Assembly: GCF_002007485.1 (NCBI RefSeq)
Contig: NZ_CP015820.1
Location: 1,302,001 to 1,366,000, forward strand
Direction: 5' to 3'
Length of the DNA stretch: 64,000 bases
Source of the DNA: Ditibartonella apihabitans
GTDB taxonomy: Bacteria > Pseudomonadota > Alphaproteobacteria > Rhizobiales > Rhizobiaceae
The notes beneath the pieces are model-generated. The model did not search any database, was not told the origin of the DNA, and was given only the letters and a program-made list of their open reading frames with translations. A program made the translations under genes and the position numbers. Below are positions 29,042-39,060 of this stretch, one piece after another. How positions within the stretch are numbered: position 1 is the first letter of the stretch; every line of letters starts with the position of its first letter.

Positions 29042-31276
29042 TTATGTTTCAGTCTTTTTTCGTTGTATCGGTTTATCTGTGTTCGTTGTATCAGTTTGTT
29101 GACGGCGTAATGCAATGATTCGAGGAGCCGAGGACCTCAAAGATTTTCCACGTCCGGAAAGACTTGGATTGGTCATGAAATATTCCTGGGCATTGAACGG
29201 TTTTTCACCTTTAAGCGGAGTAATACGGCGCGAGGTTCCGTCGCTCAATATCTCGAAACTTTGCTGATTGTCTATAATATTTGCCAGCATAATCTGGGAA
29301 AGAATTTGTTGGTGAACCGTCTTGTTGAAGACCGGTACTAGCGTTTCAACGCGTCTGTCAAGATTTCTTGTCATCATATCGGCCGAACCAAAATAGACAA
29401 TTGCGTTTTCATTCGGCAAATCCTCTCCATTGCCGAAACAGAAAATACGACTATGTTCGAGGAAACGCCCGACAATCGACTTTGCACGAATATTATCGGA
29501 AAAACCGGGAATACCGGGGCGTAAACAACAAATGCCGCGAACCACCAGATCAACCTGAACACCGGCCTGCCCTGCTCGATACAAAGCATCAATAATCTGA
29601 GGGTCGACAAGCGAGTTCATCTTCATCCAGATTGCCGCAGGTTTCCCTTCCCTTGCATGAGCAATTTCATCCTCAATATGTCCCAGAATACGACGCCGCA
29701 ATGTCAAAGGTGAAAAGGCCAGTTTCATCGGCTCGTCCGGTTGTGCATAACCGGTAATGAAATTAAAGATCAACTGAACATCGTGCCCGATGTCGTCATC
29801 CGTCGTGAAAAATGACAAGTCGGTATAGATTTTTGCCGTTATCGGGTGATAGTTTCCTGTTCCCAGATGAACATAAGAGCGTAACCTGTTCTCTTCGCGA
29901 CGAACGACCAGCGACATTTTAGCGTGGGTTTTGAGTTCAATGAACCCGAAGACCACCTGCACCCCTGCTCTTTCTAGGTCTCTCGCCCAGCGGATATTCG
30001 CTTCTTCGTCGAAACGGGCCTTAAGTTCGACCAGAGCCGTAACAGATTTCCCTGCTTCCGATGCATCAATGAGCGCACGTACAATCGGGCTGTCATTCGA
30101 TGTTCTGTAGAGCGTTTGTTTGATTGCCAAAACATCCGGATCGGCTGCAGCTTGGCGCAGGAATTGGACAACGACATCAAATGATTCGTAAGGATGATGC
30201 ACAACAATGTCTTTTTCACGAATGGCTGCAAAACAGTCGCCTGCATGTTCTCTAATCCGTTCCGGAAAACGCGGGTTATAAGGAACAAATTTCAGGTCTT
30301 CGCGCGGGATTGAAACAATTTCCGAAATCATATTGAGCGCCAGCAAGCCATCAAGCACGCTTATACGATTATCCGGAACACCAAGCTCGGTCGTTACAAA
30401 CTGGCGTAAATCATCCGGCATTTCGGCGTCGAATTCTATGCGAATAACCTGACCGCGACGTCTACGTTTCAAAGCGGTTTCAAATAGCCGAACGAGATCT
30501 TCGGCTTCTTCTTCGACCTCAATATCACTATCGCGAATGACCCGGAATGTTCCTGCCCCGTTCACTTCATATCCGGGAAAGAGTTTGCCGATGAAAAGAC
30601 TGACAACATCTTCCAAAGAAATAAAGCGATAACCGTGACCTTCATCGGGCAGCAGCGTGAAACGTTTGAGCGCAGTCGGTAACCTTAAAAGTGCTGTCAT
30701 AGGCTGATGGTCTGCACGACGTAACAAATGAAGTGCAATTGAAAAGCCTAAATTCGGAATGAACGGAAACGGGTGAGCCGGATCGATCGAAAGTGGCGTG
30801 AGAACAGGAAATATTGTCTCAAGAAAATGATTTTCAAGCCATGTTTTTTCAGTTTCGGTCAGACGATCAGGACGGATAATCGCAATTTTTTCCTGTTCAA
30901 GTTCATGACGTAATGCACGCAATTCTTGTTGTTGGTTTGCTTGTAGCCTTGCCACTTCCGCCAACACAAAATCAAGCTGCTCCTGAGGAGTGCGCCCGTC
31001 CGCACTACGCGTAACAATTCCAGCACGCACCTGACCGGCAAGACCGGCAATACGAACCATAAAAAACTCGTCAAGATTTGTCGCCGATATGGATAAAAAA
31101 CGTAGACGTTCCAATAAGGGATGTTTTTTATTGGCAGCTTCCATCAACACACGATTGTTGAATTGAAGCCACGAAAACTCGCGATTTATAAAACGTTCCG
31201 GAGTTTCCATATTGATTGTATCAGCATTAGGCTGTTTTGCCTCGGAATTTGATGAGTTTTTTGTACGTAAAGCCAT
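29042..31276 (-). CDS. ppk1: Polyphosphate kinase 1
   Basis: PPK1 (744 residues) reversibly makes polyphosphate from ATP. The N-terminal domain carries [16 protein letters not shown]. The phosphorylated His is in [11 protein letters not shown], preceded by the [19 protein letters not shown] block. The second conserved His region is near [13 protein letters not shown]. It is upstream of ppx and touches it, so synthesis and degradation enzymes are co-transcribed. I saw no Pho box in the upstream region. Confidence 0.96.
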   Translation of the reverse strand: MALRTKNSSNSEAKQPNADTINMETPERFINREFSWLQFNNRVLMEAANKKHPLLERLRFLSISATNLDEFFMVRIAGLAGQVRAGIVTRSADGRTPQEQLDFVLAEVARLQANQQQELRALRHELEQEKIAIIRPDRLTETEKTWLENHFLETIFPVLTPLSIDPAHPFPFIPNLGFSIALHLLRRADHQPMTALLRLPTALKRFTLLPDEGHGYRFISLEDVVSLFIGKLFPGYEVNGAGTFRVIRDSDIEVEEEAEDLVRLFETALKRRRRGQVIRIEFDAEMPDDLRQFVTTELGVPDNRISVLDGLLALNMISEIVSIPREDLKFVPYNPRFPERIREHAGDCFAAIREKDIVVHHPYESFDVVVQFLRQAAADPDVLAIKQTLYRTSNDSPIVRALIDASEAGKSVTALVELKARFDEEANIRWARDLERAGVQVVFGFIELKTHAKMSLVVRREENRLRSYVHLGTGNYHPITAKIYTDLSFFTTDDDIGHDVQLIFNFITGYAQPDEPMKLAFSPLTLRRRILGHIEDEIAHAREGKPAAIWMKMNSLVDPQIIDALYRAGQAGVQVDLVVRGICCLRPGIPGFSDNIRAKSIVGRFLEHSRIFCFGNGEDLPNENAIVYFGSADMMTRNLDRRVETLVPVFNKTVHQQILSQIMLANIIDNQQSFEILSDGTSRRITPLKGEKPFNAQEYFMTNPSLSGRGKSLRSSAPRIIALRRQQTDTTNTDKPIQRKKTET

Positions 31277-31886
31277 ATTGCTTTTCCCTTCATCCTTATT
31301 GTTTTAATGCTGCAACCGAAATAATCACATTAGTCCGCTTCCGGCGAAAACGTTTCGAGTCATCACGTTCCGGTTTAGTCACAACTTCAAGCTTACAACT
31401 CGGATACCGCTATGACAAATCCAATATCAATTTTTTGATACCAATATTCGTTTTATCCAGTGTTTCTGGCTCTTTTTTTCGGAAACATACAACTGGGTAG
31501 CTAGCACAATTAGCCGGTTTTATTTTGATTTAACAGTTTTGAAGCCGGCCAGAAAAAGCTCGGTATACCGCATCAAAAACTCTACGAAATTGCAACACTA
31601 AACGTCGGTTTTAGCCAAAAATATTGTGATATCGTAACTTGTAGTTGAATGGTTGTTCAGCTTGCTGAAAAATTTGATCATTTTACTTCAGATAACCGCA
31701 AAAATCGCAGCTGGTTTTAAATAGCTCTCTTCTCCTATCGACCATGAAAAATGGATAATCGAGTTTTCGTGTCGGTGCCCACATACAAACTATTAGCCAT
31801 TATTGAACAATTAGGTTATAGAGAGAACGTTATCAGTGGAAGTGCGTAAAATGCACAGGGTTTCAATAACGACATGGAGTTCAGGC
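31277..31886. other. Intergenic region between divergent ppk1 and a zinc-finger gene
   Basis: About 610 bases with no credible gene. It must hold the promoters of both flanking genes. No repeat or known operator was recognised. Confidence 0.4.
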
Positions 31887-32144
31887 ATGGCTAGTCATAA
31901 CATTCCTCATTTTCAAAATGATGGCGGATATAAAATGATAGAAATCGGCGTGAAGAGGTTCATGTGCGTCGGTGCCAATCCTCCGTTCGATCATCCGCAT
32001 ATTTTTATAGATATGGGAGCCGATGACGAAAAAATTTGCTCATATTGCTCGACATTGTACAGATATAACCCATCTCTTTCTGAAACAGAAACGAAACCTG
32101 CCGGTTGCACATTTGACGTGGAGCAATTCAAAATCGCGGGTTGA
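31887..32144 (+). CDS. CHCC-type zinc-finger protein (NDUFS6-like)
   Basis: An 85-residue zinc-finger protein of the zf-CHCC family, related to the NDUFS6 subunit of complex I. Ligands are C27 (KRFMCVGA), His36/His38 (FDHPHIF), C51 and C54 (ICSYCSTLY). The ATG at 31887 has a GGAG ribosome-binding site; a longer frame from 31836 lacks support. Such proteins occur widely in alphaproteobacteria, often next to monooxygenase genes as here. The role in bacteria is uncertain; assembly of complex I is suggested for the mitochondrial relative. Confidence 0.85.
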   Translation: MASHNIPHFQNDGGYKMIEIGVKRFMCVGANPPFDHPHIFIDMGADDEKICSYCSTLYRYNPSLSETETKPAGCTFDVEQFKIAG

Positions 32145-32179
32145 TTGTCAATCTATCAATATTGAATAAGGAATAAACT

Positions 32180-33409
32180 ATGAATTGGCAGAATCAGGAA
32201 AAACCAATCATAGTGGGGGCAGGAATTGCCGGGTTAAGTTCGGCATTGGCATTAGCTCAAAAGGGAATAAGCACCCTTGTTCTTGAAAGTCGAGATCATC
32301 TGGAAGAAGTCGGCGCCGGTGTTCAATTGGCACCGAATGCTACCCGATTATTAAAGCGCTGGGGCGTTCTCGATCAATTATTGGACGTTGGCGTCAAAGC
32401 CAAATTCCTTGAGCTCAGAGACGGTTCATCAGCCAAGACACTTCTCCATGTCGACTTGCAGGATATCTCGGAGCGGCGTTGGCATGCTCCTTATATTACA
32501 ATTCACCGTGCCGATTTGCAAAATGTACTTTATGAAAAAGCAAGCAATAATCCCTTGATCGAGATTAAATTGGACGAAAAAGTGATTGCTGTTTCCAATG
32601 AAACCGATGACTTGGCAGAAATCCTATCTGATCATCAGGGGGTCGAACAACGCTTAGTAACACCGCTCGTCATCGGGTGTGATGGCGTTTGGTCGAAGTT
32701 GAGACAATTCCCACCATTAAATGACCAAGCGAGTTTTAGCGGTTATATTGCCTGGAGAGCTACAATTGACGTTGATCTTCTTCCGAAAGAATTTCTGAGT
32801 TCTTTCGAGGACGTTAAAACTGTAACCGCATGGATGGGACCGAACAATCATCTTGTAGCCTACCCGTTGAAAGCAGGTAAGTCGTTTAACTTTGTTGCAA
32901 TCACGCAAGGATACAACCCGGGTGAAGTCTGGTCACGTGATGGTGATAAAAATGAGCTTTTCAGGCATTTCAAGGGCTGGCATCCGGCGATAAGGAACAT
33001 TTTCACTCTGGTCGATAAATGGACATTCTGGCCGTTGTTCCAAATGTTACCACACCGGTTCACCGATAATAAATTTCGCGTTTTTGTTGGCGATGCAGCG
33101 CATGGTTTTTTACCCTTTGCAGCGCAAGGTGCGGCTATGGCCATCGAAGATTCAGCCGCTCTGGCTGAAATTTTATCTAGTGAAGATATGGACCTGTCTT
33201 CGGCTATGAGACTTTACAGCAATATTCGCACGCCACGCGTTGCTGCTGTCAATAAAAGGGGTGCGTTCAACCGTTTTGTATACCACGCCACCGGACCTGT
33301 TGCTCTTGCGCGCAATTTTGTGATGAAGATACGCCCGTCAGAAAATTTCATGGCAAATCTTGACTGGCTTTATGGATATGACTCTACCGGTTTTGCCAAA
33401 AACCAATAG
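32180..33409 (+). CDS. FAD-dependent monooxygenase (UbiH/salicylate hydroxylase-like)
   Basis: A 409-residue flavoprotein of the PHBH fold. The dinucleotide-binding motif is GAGIAGLSSALALAQKG (from residue 13). The second FAD motif is GDAAHGFLPFAAQGAAMAIEDS. The DGVWSKLR block is the conserved DG motif contacting FAD and NADPH. These enzymes hydroxylate aromatic rings using O2 and NAD(P)H. Substrate is unknown; a role in ubiquinone synthesis or aromatic catabolism is possible. It is 35 bases after the zinc-finger gene. Its stop lies only five bases from the convergent aapP stop, with no terminator between them. Confidence 0.88.
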   Translation: MNWQNQEKPIIVGAGIAGLSSALALAQKGISTLVLESRDHLEEVGAGVQLAPNATRLLKRWGVLDQLLDVGVKAKFLELRDGSSAKTLLHVDLQDISERRWHAPYITIHRADLQNVLYEKASNNPLIEIKLDEKVIAVSNETDDLAEILSDHQGVEQRLVTPLVIGCDGVWSKLRQFPPLNDQASFSGYIAWRATIDVDLLPKEFLSSFEDVKTVTAWMGPNNHLVAYPLKAGKSFNFVAITQGYNPGEVWSRDGDKNELFRHFKGWHPAIRNIFTLVDKWTFWPLFQMLPHRFTDNKFRVFVGDAAHGFLPFAAQGAAMAIEDSAALAEILSSEDMDLSSAMRLYSNIRTPRVAAVNKRGAFNRFVYHATGPVALARNFVMKIRPSENFMANLDWLYGYDSTGFAKNQ

Positions 33410-33414
33410 CACAA

Positions 33415-34209
33415 TCATAAAATCTGGCTTAAAAATGCCTTCGCCCTTTCATGCACCGGATGGTCAAAAAACTCATCCGGTGGGGCAACTTCAAGGATTT
33501 GCCCTTCATCCATAAAAATTACCCGATCGGCAACTTGTCTGGCAAAGCCCATTTCGTGGGTGACACAAAGCATCGTCATGCCATTTTCGGCAAGATCAAT
33601 CATTGTATCCAGAACCTCTTTGATCATCTCCGGATCCAGAGCCGAGGTTGGTTCATCAAACAACATGACACGCGGTTCCATACAAAGAGAACGGGCAATA
33701 GCAACACGTTGTTGTTGTCCACCTGATAGCTGTCCGGGATATTTATGGGCCTGATCCGGAATTTTGACACGTTCCAGATAATGCATTGCCTGCTCTTCTG
33801 CTCTGCGCCGGCCCACATGCTTCACCCAGATAGGCGCAAGCACACAATTTTCGAGAACAGTCAGGTGAGGAAACAGATTGAAATGCTGGAAAACCATGCC
33901 GACGTTCCTACGTATTTTGTTCAAACTCCACATTCCATGCTTGAGAGGAATTCCCGTTACCGTAATATCCCCCTCTTCCGCCCGTTCCAGACCGTTGATA
34001 CATCGTATCAATGTGGATTTTCCCGACCCTGAAGGACCGGATATTATCACCCTCTCTTTCGGTTTGACTTCGAGTTCGATGTTGCGCAAAACATGAAGCC
34101 TGCCGTACCATTTGTTGACATGGTGCATCGCTACATCCAAATTCTCATCAATCATATCCGGCTTTTTCCGCAAGTGCTTATCCTTCCGCACCGTTAGTCT
34201 TCGGAGCAT
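33415..34209 (-). CDS. aapP: General L-amino acid ABC transporter ATP-binding protein AapP
   Basis: AapP powers the general amino acid permease of Rhizobiales. Walker A is GPSGSGKST, the signature LSGGQQQR, and Walker [29 protein letters not shown] and the [19 protein letters not shown] block are typical of polar amino acid importers. It is the last gene of aapJQMP. I keep the ATG at 34209, which has a GAAAGG site and overlaps aapM by 32 bases; an ATG at 34155 is an alternative. Confidence 0.93.
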   Translation of the reverse strand: MLRRLTVRKDKHLRKKPDMIDENLDVAMHHVNKWYGRLHVLRNIELEVKPKERVIISGPSGSGKSTLIRCINGLERAEEGDITVTGIPLKHGMWSLNKIRRNVGMVFQHFNLFPHLTVLENCVLAPIWVKHVGRRRAEEQAMHYLERVKIPDQAHKYPGQLSGGQQQRVAIARSLCMEPRVMLFDEPTSALDPEMIKEVLDTMIDLAENGMTMLCVTHEMGFARQVADRVIFMDEGQILEVAPPDEFFDHPVHERAKAFLSQIL

Positions 34210-35338
34210 TCAAGCGCCTTTCAATAAAATGCGCATATCTTGACATGCCAAAACAAAATACCCAGAAAACCAGTCCTATAAACACCATTCCTGTAAGGGG
34301 CGTCTGGGGAGTGCTCCACTGGGCCTGTTGAATTGCCTGTCGTACAATCCCCAGAAGATCGAACATCCCGATAATATAGACAAGGCTTGTTTCCTTAAAC
34401 ATCCCGATAAGCACATTTATAATGCCGGGTATGACCAGGCTATAGGCTTGGGGCAAGATAACAAGACCCATTGTTTTGAAATAACCAAGACCAAGCGCTT
34501 CTGCCGCCTCATATTGTCCGCGCGGTATTGCTTGTAGTCCGCCACGAACGACTTCGGCAATATAAGCGGAGGTGAATAATGCAACGCCAATCAAAGCGCG
34601 CAAAAATTTGTCGAAGGTTATATCCGGCGGAAGAAATAAAGGAAGCATAACGCTGGCAATAAATAACACGGCAACCAAAGGTATGCCTCGTACAGTCTCT
34701 ATAAAAATCAACGAGATCGTATGGATAACGGGCATTTTCGAACGGCGGCCAAGTGCCAATAGGCTCCCTAGGGGAAGTGAAATGGTAATACTGCAATAGG
34801 CAATCGTCAAAGTCACAAGCAATCCGCCCCACAATTGGGTTGCGACCGGTTGTAAATGAAAATACCCACCAAAAAGCAAAAAATAGCCGATAAGCGGAAC
34901 AACAAAGAGCGATACAAGTGCATTGGCTATTTTTAGCGGGCAAGAGGGAATAAGTAATGGCAAATTTATGATAACCACGATCAATGCCATGAGATCGACA
35001 CGCCAACGTTCGCTATCGGGATAGCGGCCGTAAATGAATTGCCAGAAATTCGCTTTCACAAAAGCCCAACACGCCCCGCTCCAGTCATCCGGCATTATTC
35101 CGCCTTGAGTGATCGTTGTGCAGGCCTTGCGGTCGCTACCGCTCCATACAGCTTTGATAATGAGCCAATTAATAAGCGGAACGGCAAAATAGATGACTGC
35201 GAGCACAAGTATGATGCTCACTACACAATTTAGAGGTGTGGAAAAAAGATTGTGCCTCAACCAATGCCATATTCCCCTATCGAGTATAGGAGGAGGAGAC
35301 GCCGATATAAACTTCGTCTGGACATAACGCTCGGTCAT
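34178..35338 (-). CDS. aapM: General L-amino acid ABC transporter permease AapM
   Basis: A 386-residue inner-membrane permease of the HisM/GlnP type. The EAA-like coupling loop is in [24 protein letters not shown], and [20 protein letters not shown] is near the C-terminus. It is much longer than HisM because of the N-terminal insert between the first membrane segments, a hallmark of AapQ/AapM. The start is one base after the aapQ stop, so the two are co-translated. Confidence 0.94.
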   Translation of the reverse strand: MTERYVQTKFISASPPPILDRGIWHWLRHNLFSTPLNCVVSIILVLAVIYFAVPLINWLIIKAVWSGSDRKACTTITQGGIMPDDWSGACWAFVKANFWQFIYGRYPDSERWRVDLMALIVVIINLPLLIPSCPLKIANALVSLFVVPLIGYFLLFGGYFHLQPVATQLWGGLLVTLTIAYCSITISLPLGSLLALGRRSKMPVIHTISLIFIETVRGIPLVAVLFIASVMLPLFLPPDITFDKFLRALIGVALFTSAYIAEVVRGGLQAIPRGQYEAAEALGLGYFKTMGLVILPQAYSLVIPGIINVLIGMFKETSLVYIIGMFDLLGIVRQAIQQAQWSTPQTPLTGMVFIGLVFWVFCFGMSRYAHFIERRLNAPKTNGAEG

Positions 35339-35339
35339 T

Positions 35340-36536
35340 CTAGCGCTCCACCAAAGCCATATGTCGGTTGAACCAGTTCATAAAAAGCGAAACGACAATG
35401 CTCAAGCCCAGATAAACTTCAATCCAGATAACCGCCAGTTCAACGGACTGTCCGGTTCTTTCCATAATGGTGCTTGAGACCATCATAAGTTCGGAATAAC
35501 CGACGGCTGCGCCGAGAGATGTATTTTTGATCAGGTTCATATATTGGCTGGCAAGCGGTGGAATAATGATACGCAGAGCAAGCGGCAATATAACCAGACG
35601 CATAATCAGGCCATTGGAAAGACCGAGCGATGCACCGGCCTCAGACATGCCTTTATCCACACCCTGAATACCTGCGCGAATTGTCTCGGCAATCAATGCA
35701 CCCGTATAGATTGATAGTGCAAGATAAAGCGAAAGGAATTCCGGCGAAATATAATACCCGCCACTGAAATTGAAACCTTTCAATGTAGGAATGTCCCACG
35801 ACGTGGGATAGGCAAATAACAGAAATAGAATGATCGGACAAAAAATACCGATAAAGGGGCCATACCACCATTTTATCCGTGTGTTACCGGTTTCCTTTAT
35901 CATATAACGGCCACGGAAATGGAGAACGAACGCTAAAGCCATCAATATAACGGATAAAACTACAAATAATAATACATGTTCACCCCAAACCGGCCGTGGC
36001 AGATAAATTCCCCGAATATTAATTGCTAAGTCACCCCAATGAAGACTTTGTCTTGCAGGCGGTAAAATCTGCATAATGCCGATTGACCAGAAAAATAACA
36101 GGACGAGCGGCGGTATGTTACGGAAAAATTCGACATAACAGAGCGAGAGCTTGGCAACCAGCCAATTTTGCGACAAACGGCCAATACCGATAAAAAGCCC
36201 GATCAGCGTAGCTGTTACCAGACTTAATGCCGAAATGAACACCAGATTGACGAGACTTGCTGCAATAACTTCGCCGTTGGTTGCGTTATCATCATATTGA
36301 ATGATGCTTGATGGCTGGTTAAATCCGGCACGTTTATCCAGAAAATCAAAACCGGAAGCAATATTGGAAGCACGCAGGTTGACAATGGTATTGTGGGCTA
36401 TCCATCGAATGACGAGAAAAAGGCCCAAAATGACCAAACACTGAAGGCCAAAAGATAAAAGCGAACGCATATTGAAAAAGGCAGCCAATTCTGCCTTCAG
36501 GGAGCGCTCGGACATTATTAGCGGGTGTTTAGTCAT
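35340..36536 (-). CDS. aapQ: General L-amino acid ABC transporter permease AapQ
   Basis: The partner permease, 398 residues. It carries the same architecture with a long insert, FIGIGRLSQNWLVAKLSLCY, the NIPPLVLLFFW block, and the coupling loop SEAGASLGLSNGLIMRLVILP. The ATG at 36536 is taken; an ATG seven codons later is possible. It lies 27 bases after the binding protein gene. Confidence 0.94.
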   Translation of the reverse strand: MTKHPLIMSERSLKAELAAFFNMRSLLSFGLQCLVILGLFLVIRWIAHNTIVNLRASNIASGFDFLDKRAGFNQPSSIIQYDDNATNGEVIAASLVNLVFISALSLVTATLIGLFIGIGRLSQNWLVAKLSLCYVEFFRNIPPLVLLFFWSIGIMQILPPARQSLHWGDLAINIRGIYLPRPVWGEHVLLFVVLSVILMALAFVLHFRGRYMIKETGNTRIKWWYGPFIGIFCPIILFLLFAYPTSWDIPTLKGFNFSGGYYISPEFLSLYLALSIYTGALIAETIRAGIQGVDKGMSEAGASLGLSNGLIMRLVILPLALRIIIPPLASQYMNLIKNTSLGAAVGYSELMMVSSTIMERTGQSVELAVIWIEVYLGLSIVVSLFMNWFNRHMALVER

Positions 36537-36563
36537 TAGGAAAATTGACGCTATAAAAGACCA

Positions 36564-37595
36564 TCAACGAATAGGGAGACCGTATTGCAGCCCGCCTTTC
36601 GTCCACAAGGCATTGATGCCGCGTGAAATTTTCAAAGGTGTATTCTGCCCGATATTACGCTCGAAGATTTCACCATAATTGCCGGTCGCTTTAATGATTT
36701 TTACGACCCAATCATTATCAAGCCCCAAGTCTTTACCAATTGTATTACCCTGTTCCACTCCGAGAAGACGCCGGATATCCTGATTGTCGGATTTTAACAT
36801 ATCGTCGACATTTGCCTGTGTTATGCCGAATTCTTCAGCATTCAACAGTGCATTATGCGTCCAACGCACAACATCCGCCCATTGGGGATCACCTTGACGA
36901 ACGGCCGGACCGAAAGGTTCTTTCGAAATGATCTGCGGCAAAACAACATGATCTTCCGGATTTTTTAGCTGTAAGCGCAAGCCATAAAGTGACGACTGGT
37001 CGGTTGTGTAAACATCGCAACGCCCTGCATCGTAGGCTTGATTGACTTCGGTAAATTTATCAAAAACAACAGGTGTATATTCCATTTTGTTATTACGGAA
37101 ATAATCGGCAAGTGTCAGTTCGGTTGATGTACCAGACTGAACACATATTGATGCACCCGATAATTGAAGCGCTGATGTCACACCTTCAAGATTCTTTTTG
37201 TTAATCATGAAGCCCTGTCCATCGTAATAATTGACACCGACAAAATCCAGTCCCAAGGCTGTTTCCCGATTGATTGTCCAAGTGGTATTGCGGATCAAAA
37301 CATCGATTTCACCTGATTGAAGTGCCGTAAAACGCTCTTTAGAGCTTAAGGGAACAAATTTTACTTTGTCACCACTTCCGAAGACAGCGGCAGCAACGGC
37401 ACGACAATAATCAACATCAAAACCTGTCCAATGGCCTTTTTCATCGGGAATGCTGAAACCGGCAAGTCCCGTGCTTACGCCACATTGCAGATATCCCCTC
37501 GCCTTAATGTCATCCAAAGTGCCTGCAGAGGCCGAAACAGCGCTTAAGGCCGCAACAGCAACGCCGACAGCAGCGATGTAAGTGTTGAAAAACAT
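36564..37595 (-). CDS. aapJ: General L-amino acid ABC transporter binding protein AapJ
   Basis: A 343-residue periplasmic binding protein. The signal peptide ends about residue 24 (AVSASA before GTLDDIKARG). QCGVSTGLAGFSIPDEKG, GFDVDYCRAVAAAVFG and IDVLIRNTTWTINRE are hallmarks of AapJ, which binds a broad range of L-amino acids. It is the first gene of aapJQMP. The ribosome-binding site AGGAGAGG is strong. In Rhizobium this system handles general amino acid uptake and efflux. Such broad uptake would suit a host-associated bacterium. Confidence 0.95.
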   Translation of the reverse strand: MFFNTYIAAVGVAVAALSAVSASAGTLDDIKARGYLQCGVSTGLAGFSIPDEKGHWTGFDVDYCRAVAAAVFGSGDKVKFVPLSSKERFTALQSGEIDVLIRNTTWTINRETALGLDFVGVNYYDGQGFMINKKNLEGVTSALQLSGASICVQSGTSTELTLADYFRNNKMEYTPVVFDKFTEVNQAYDAGRCDVYTTDQSSLYGLRLQLKNPEDHVVLPQIISKEPFGPAVRQGDPQWADVVRWTHNALLNAEEFGITQANVDDMLKSDNQDIRRLLGVEQGNTIGKDLGLDNDWVVKIIKATGNYGEIFERNIGQNTPLKISRGINALWTKGGLQYGLPIR

Positions 37596-37777
37596 AATGT
37601 CCTCTCCTGCTTTTGCAAAAACTTGTCCTGATCGCTATCGAAAAGCATTATCCCGATAACGTCAAGCAAATAGCGTGCTATCATTCTAATGAAAAGCGAA
37701 CAGATTTTGCTTGACCTTTATCATGTTTTATCAAAGGTAAAATATAAAGTGGAATAAAAAATTGGAAAGTACAGTTG
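37596..37777. promoter_or_regulatory. Shared promoter region of aapJ and metC
   Basis: This 182-base divergent region holds two inverted repeats: TTATC-CC-GATAA near 37649-37662 and ACCTTT-N13-AAAGGT (37714-37738) in front of metC. A TTGACC at 37711 could be a -35 element for metC and a TTGACG on the minus strand one for aapJ. I do not recognise a SAM-II riboswitch here. Confidence 0.35.
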
Positions 37778-38947
37778 ATGACCTCAAATAAACATTCAAA
37801 TCCGTCCGGCATCAATACCAAACTTGCTCATTGTGGAAATAATCCGGCCGATTATTTCGGTTTTGTCAATCCACCGGTTGTTCATGCTTCAACGGTGTTG
37901 TTTCCCGATGCGAAGACTTTAAAATCCGAAAATCAACGTTACACCTACGGCACGCATGGAACGCCCACAACCGATGCTCTTTGCGAGGCGATCAACATGC
38001 TTGAAGGAGCGGAAAAAACCGTTCTGGTGCCTTCGGGGCTTGCCGCAATTACCGTTCCGCTCCTCGGTGTATTGGCACAAGGTGACCATGCATTGATTGC
38101 CGATTCTGTCTACGGACCGACACGTCGTTTTGCCAATAATATGCTCCGGAAAATGGGGGTAGAGGTAGAATATTATGACCCGACAATCGGCAGAGCTATA
38201 GAAACTTTGATGAAGCCGAACACCAAGGTGGTTTTTACCGAGTCACCGGGATCAAATACATTCGAAATTCAGGATATACCGGCAATTTCGTCGGTTGCAC
38301 ACGCACATGGCGCAGTTGTACTGATGGATAATACATGGGCAACACCTGTTAATTTCAAGCCACTTGACCATGGTGTCGATATTTCAATTACCGCAGGAAC
38401 AAAATATCCGGCAGGCCATTCCGATATTCTGATCGGTTTCATCTCTGCGAATGAACGGACGAAAAGAATTGTCGAAGACGCCCATATGTTTCTTGGAATG
38501 AGCGTTTCCGGTGATGATGCTTACAATACTCTGCGCTCGATGCGCACCATGGGTATAAGACTTGCCCATCAAAGCAAGACTGCTTTAGCTCTCGCCCAAT
38601 GGTTGGAAACTATGCCGCAGGTTGCAGAAGTGCTTTATCCGGCACTTCCAAGCCATAAAGGCCATGAAATCTGGAAACGCGATTTCAAAGGCGCTTCGTC
38701 ATTGTTTTCGATTGTTTTGAAAGGCGGCGGCGAAAAACAAGCCCACGCTTTTTTGAATGCACTTAAAATTTTCAAACTCGGATATTCCTGGGGCGGCTAT
38801 GAAAGTCTGGCTGTCGAAGTCCACTTGGAAGACCGAGTTTTCAAACACCAATATTTAGGTTCACTTCTGAGGCTTCAAATCGGCATTGAGGATTTCGATG
38901 ACCTGAAAGCTGATCTTGAACAGGCGTTAATCGCAACAAAGCTCTGA
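37778..38947 (+). CDS. metC: Cystathionine beta-lyase
   Basis: A 389-residue PLP enzyme of the Cys/Met metabolism family. The PLP lysine is Lys209 in ITAGTKYPAGHSD, and VPSGLAAITVPLLG and VLMDNTWATPVNFKPL are conserved blocks. MetC cleaves cystathionine to homocysteine, pyruvate and ammonia in methionine synthesis. HSDILIGFISANERTK and the C-terminal YSWGGYESL support MetC over CGS or CGL. The ATG at 37778 is taken rather than a TTG one codon before. Some family members act on cysteine as well. Confidence 0.9.
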   Translation: MTSNKHSNPSGINTKLAHCGNNPADYFGFVNPPVVHASTVLFPDAKTLKSENQRYTYGTHGTPTTDALCEAINMLEGAEKTVLVPSGLAAITVPLLGVLAQGDHALIADSVYGPTRRFANNMLRKMGVEVEYYDPTIGRAIETLMKPNTKVVFTESPGSNTFEIQDIPAISSVAHAHGAVVLMDNTWATPVNFKPLDHGVDISITAGTKYPAGHSDILIGFISANERTKRIVEDAHMFLGMSVSGDDAYNTLRSMRTMGIRLAHQSKTALALAQWLETMPQVAEVLYPALPSHKGHEIWKRDFKGASSLFSIVLKGGGEKQAHAFLNALKIFKLGYSWGGYESLAVEVHLEDRVFKHQYLGSLLRLQIGIEDFDDLKADLEQALIATKL

Positions 38948-38982
38948 AGATAATTCAAAAAAAATAACGAAATTACAATATG

Positions 38983-39013
38983 AGGAAGGTAATAGATTTA
39001 CCTTCCTATTTTT
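38983..39013. terminator. Rho-independent terminator after metC
   Basis: AGGAAGGTAA (38983-38992) and TTACCTTCCT (38998-39007) form a perfect 10-bp stem with a 5-base loop and then a T run (39009-39013). It separates metC from convergent dnaE. Confidence 0.9.
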
Positions 39014-39060
39014 GTTGAATATCAATCGGTTGTATGTTTTTTTTAAACCATTTTATAATT

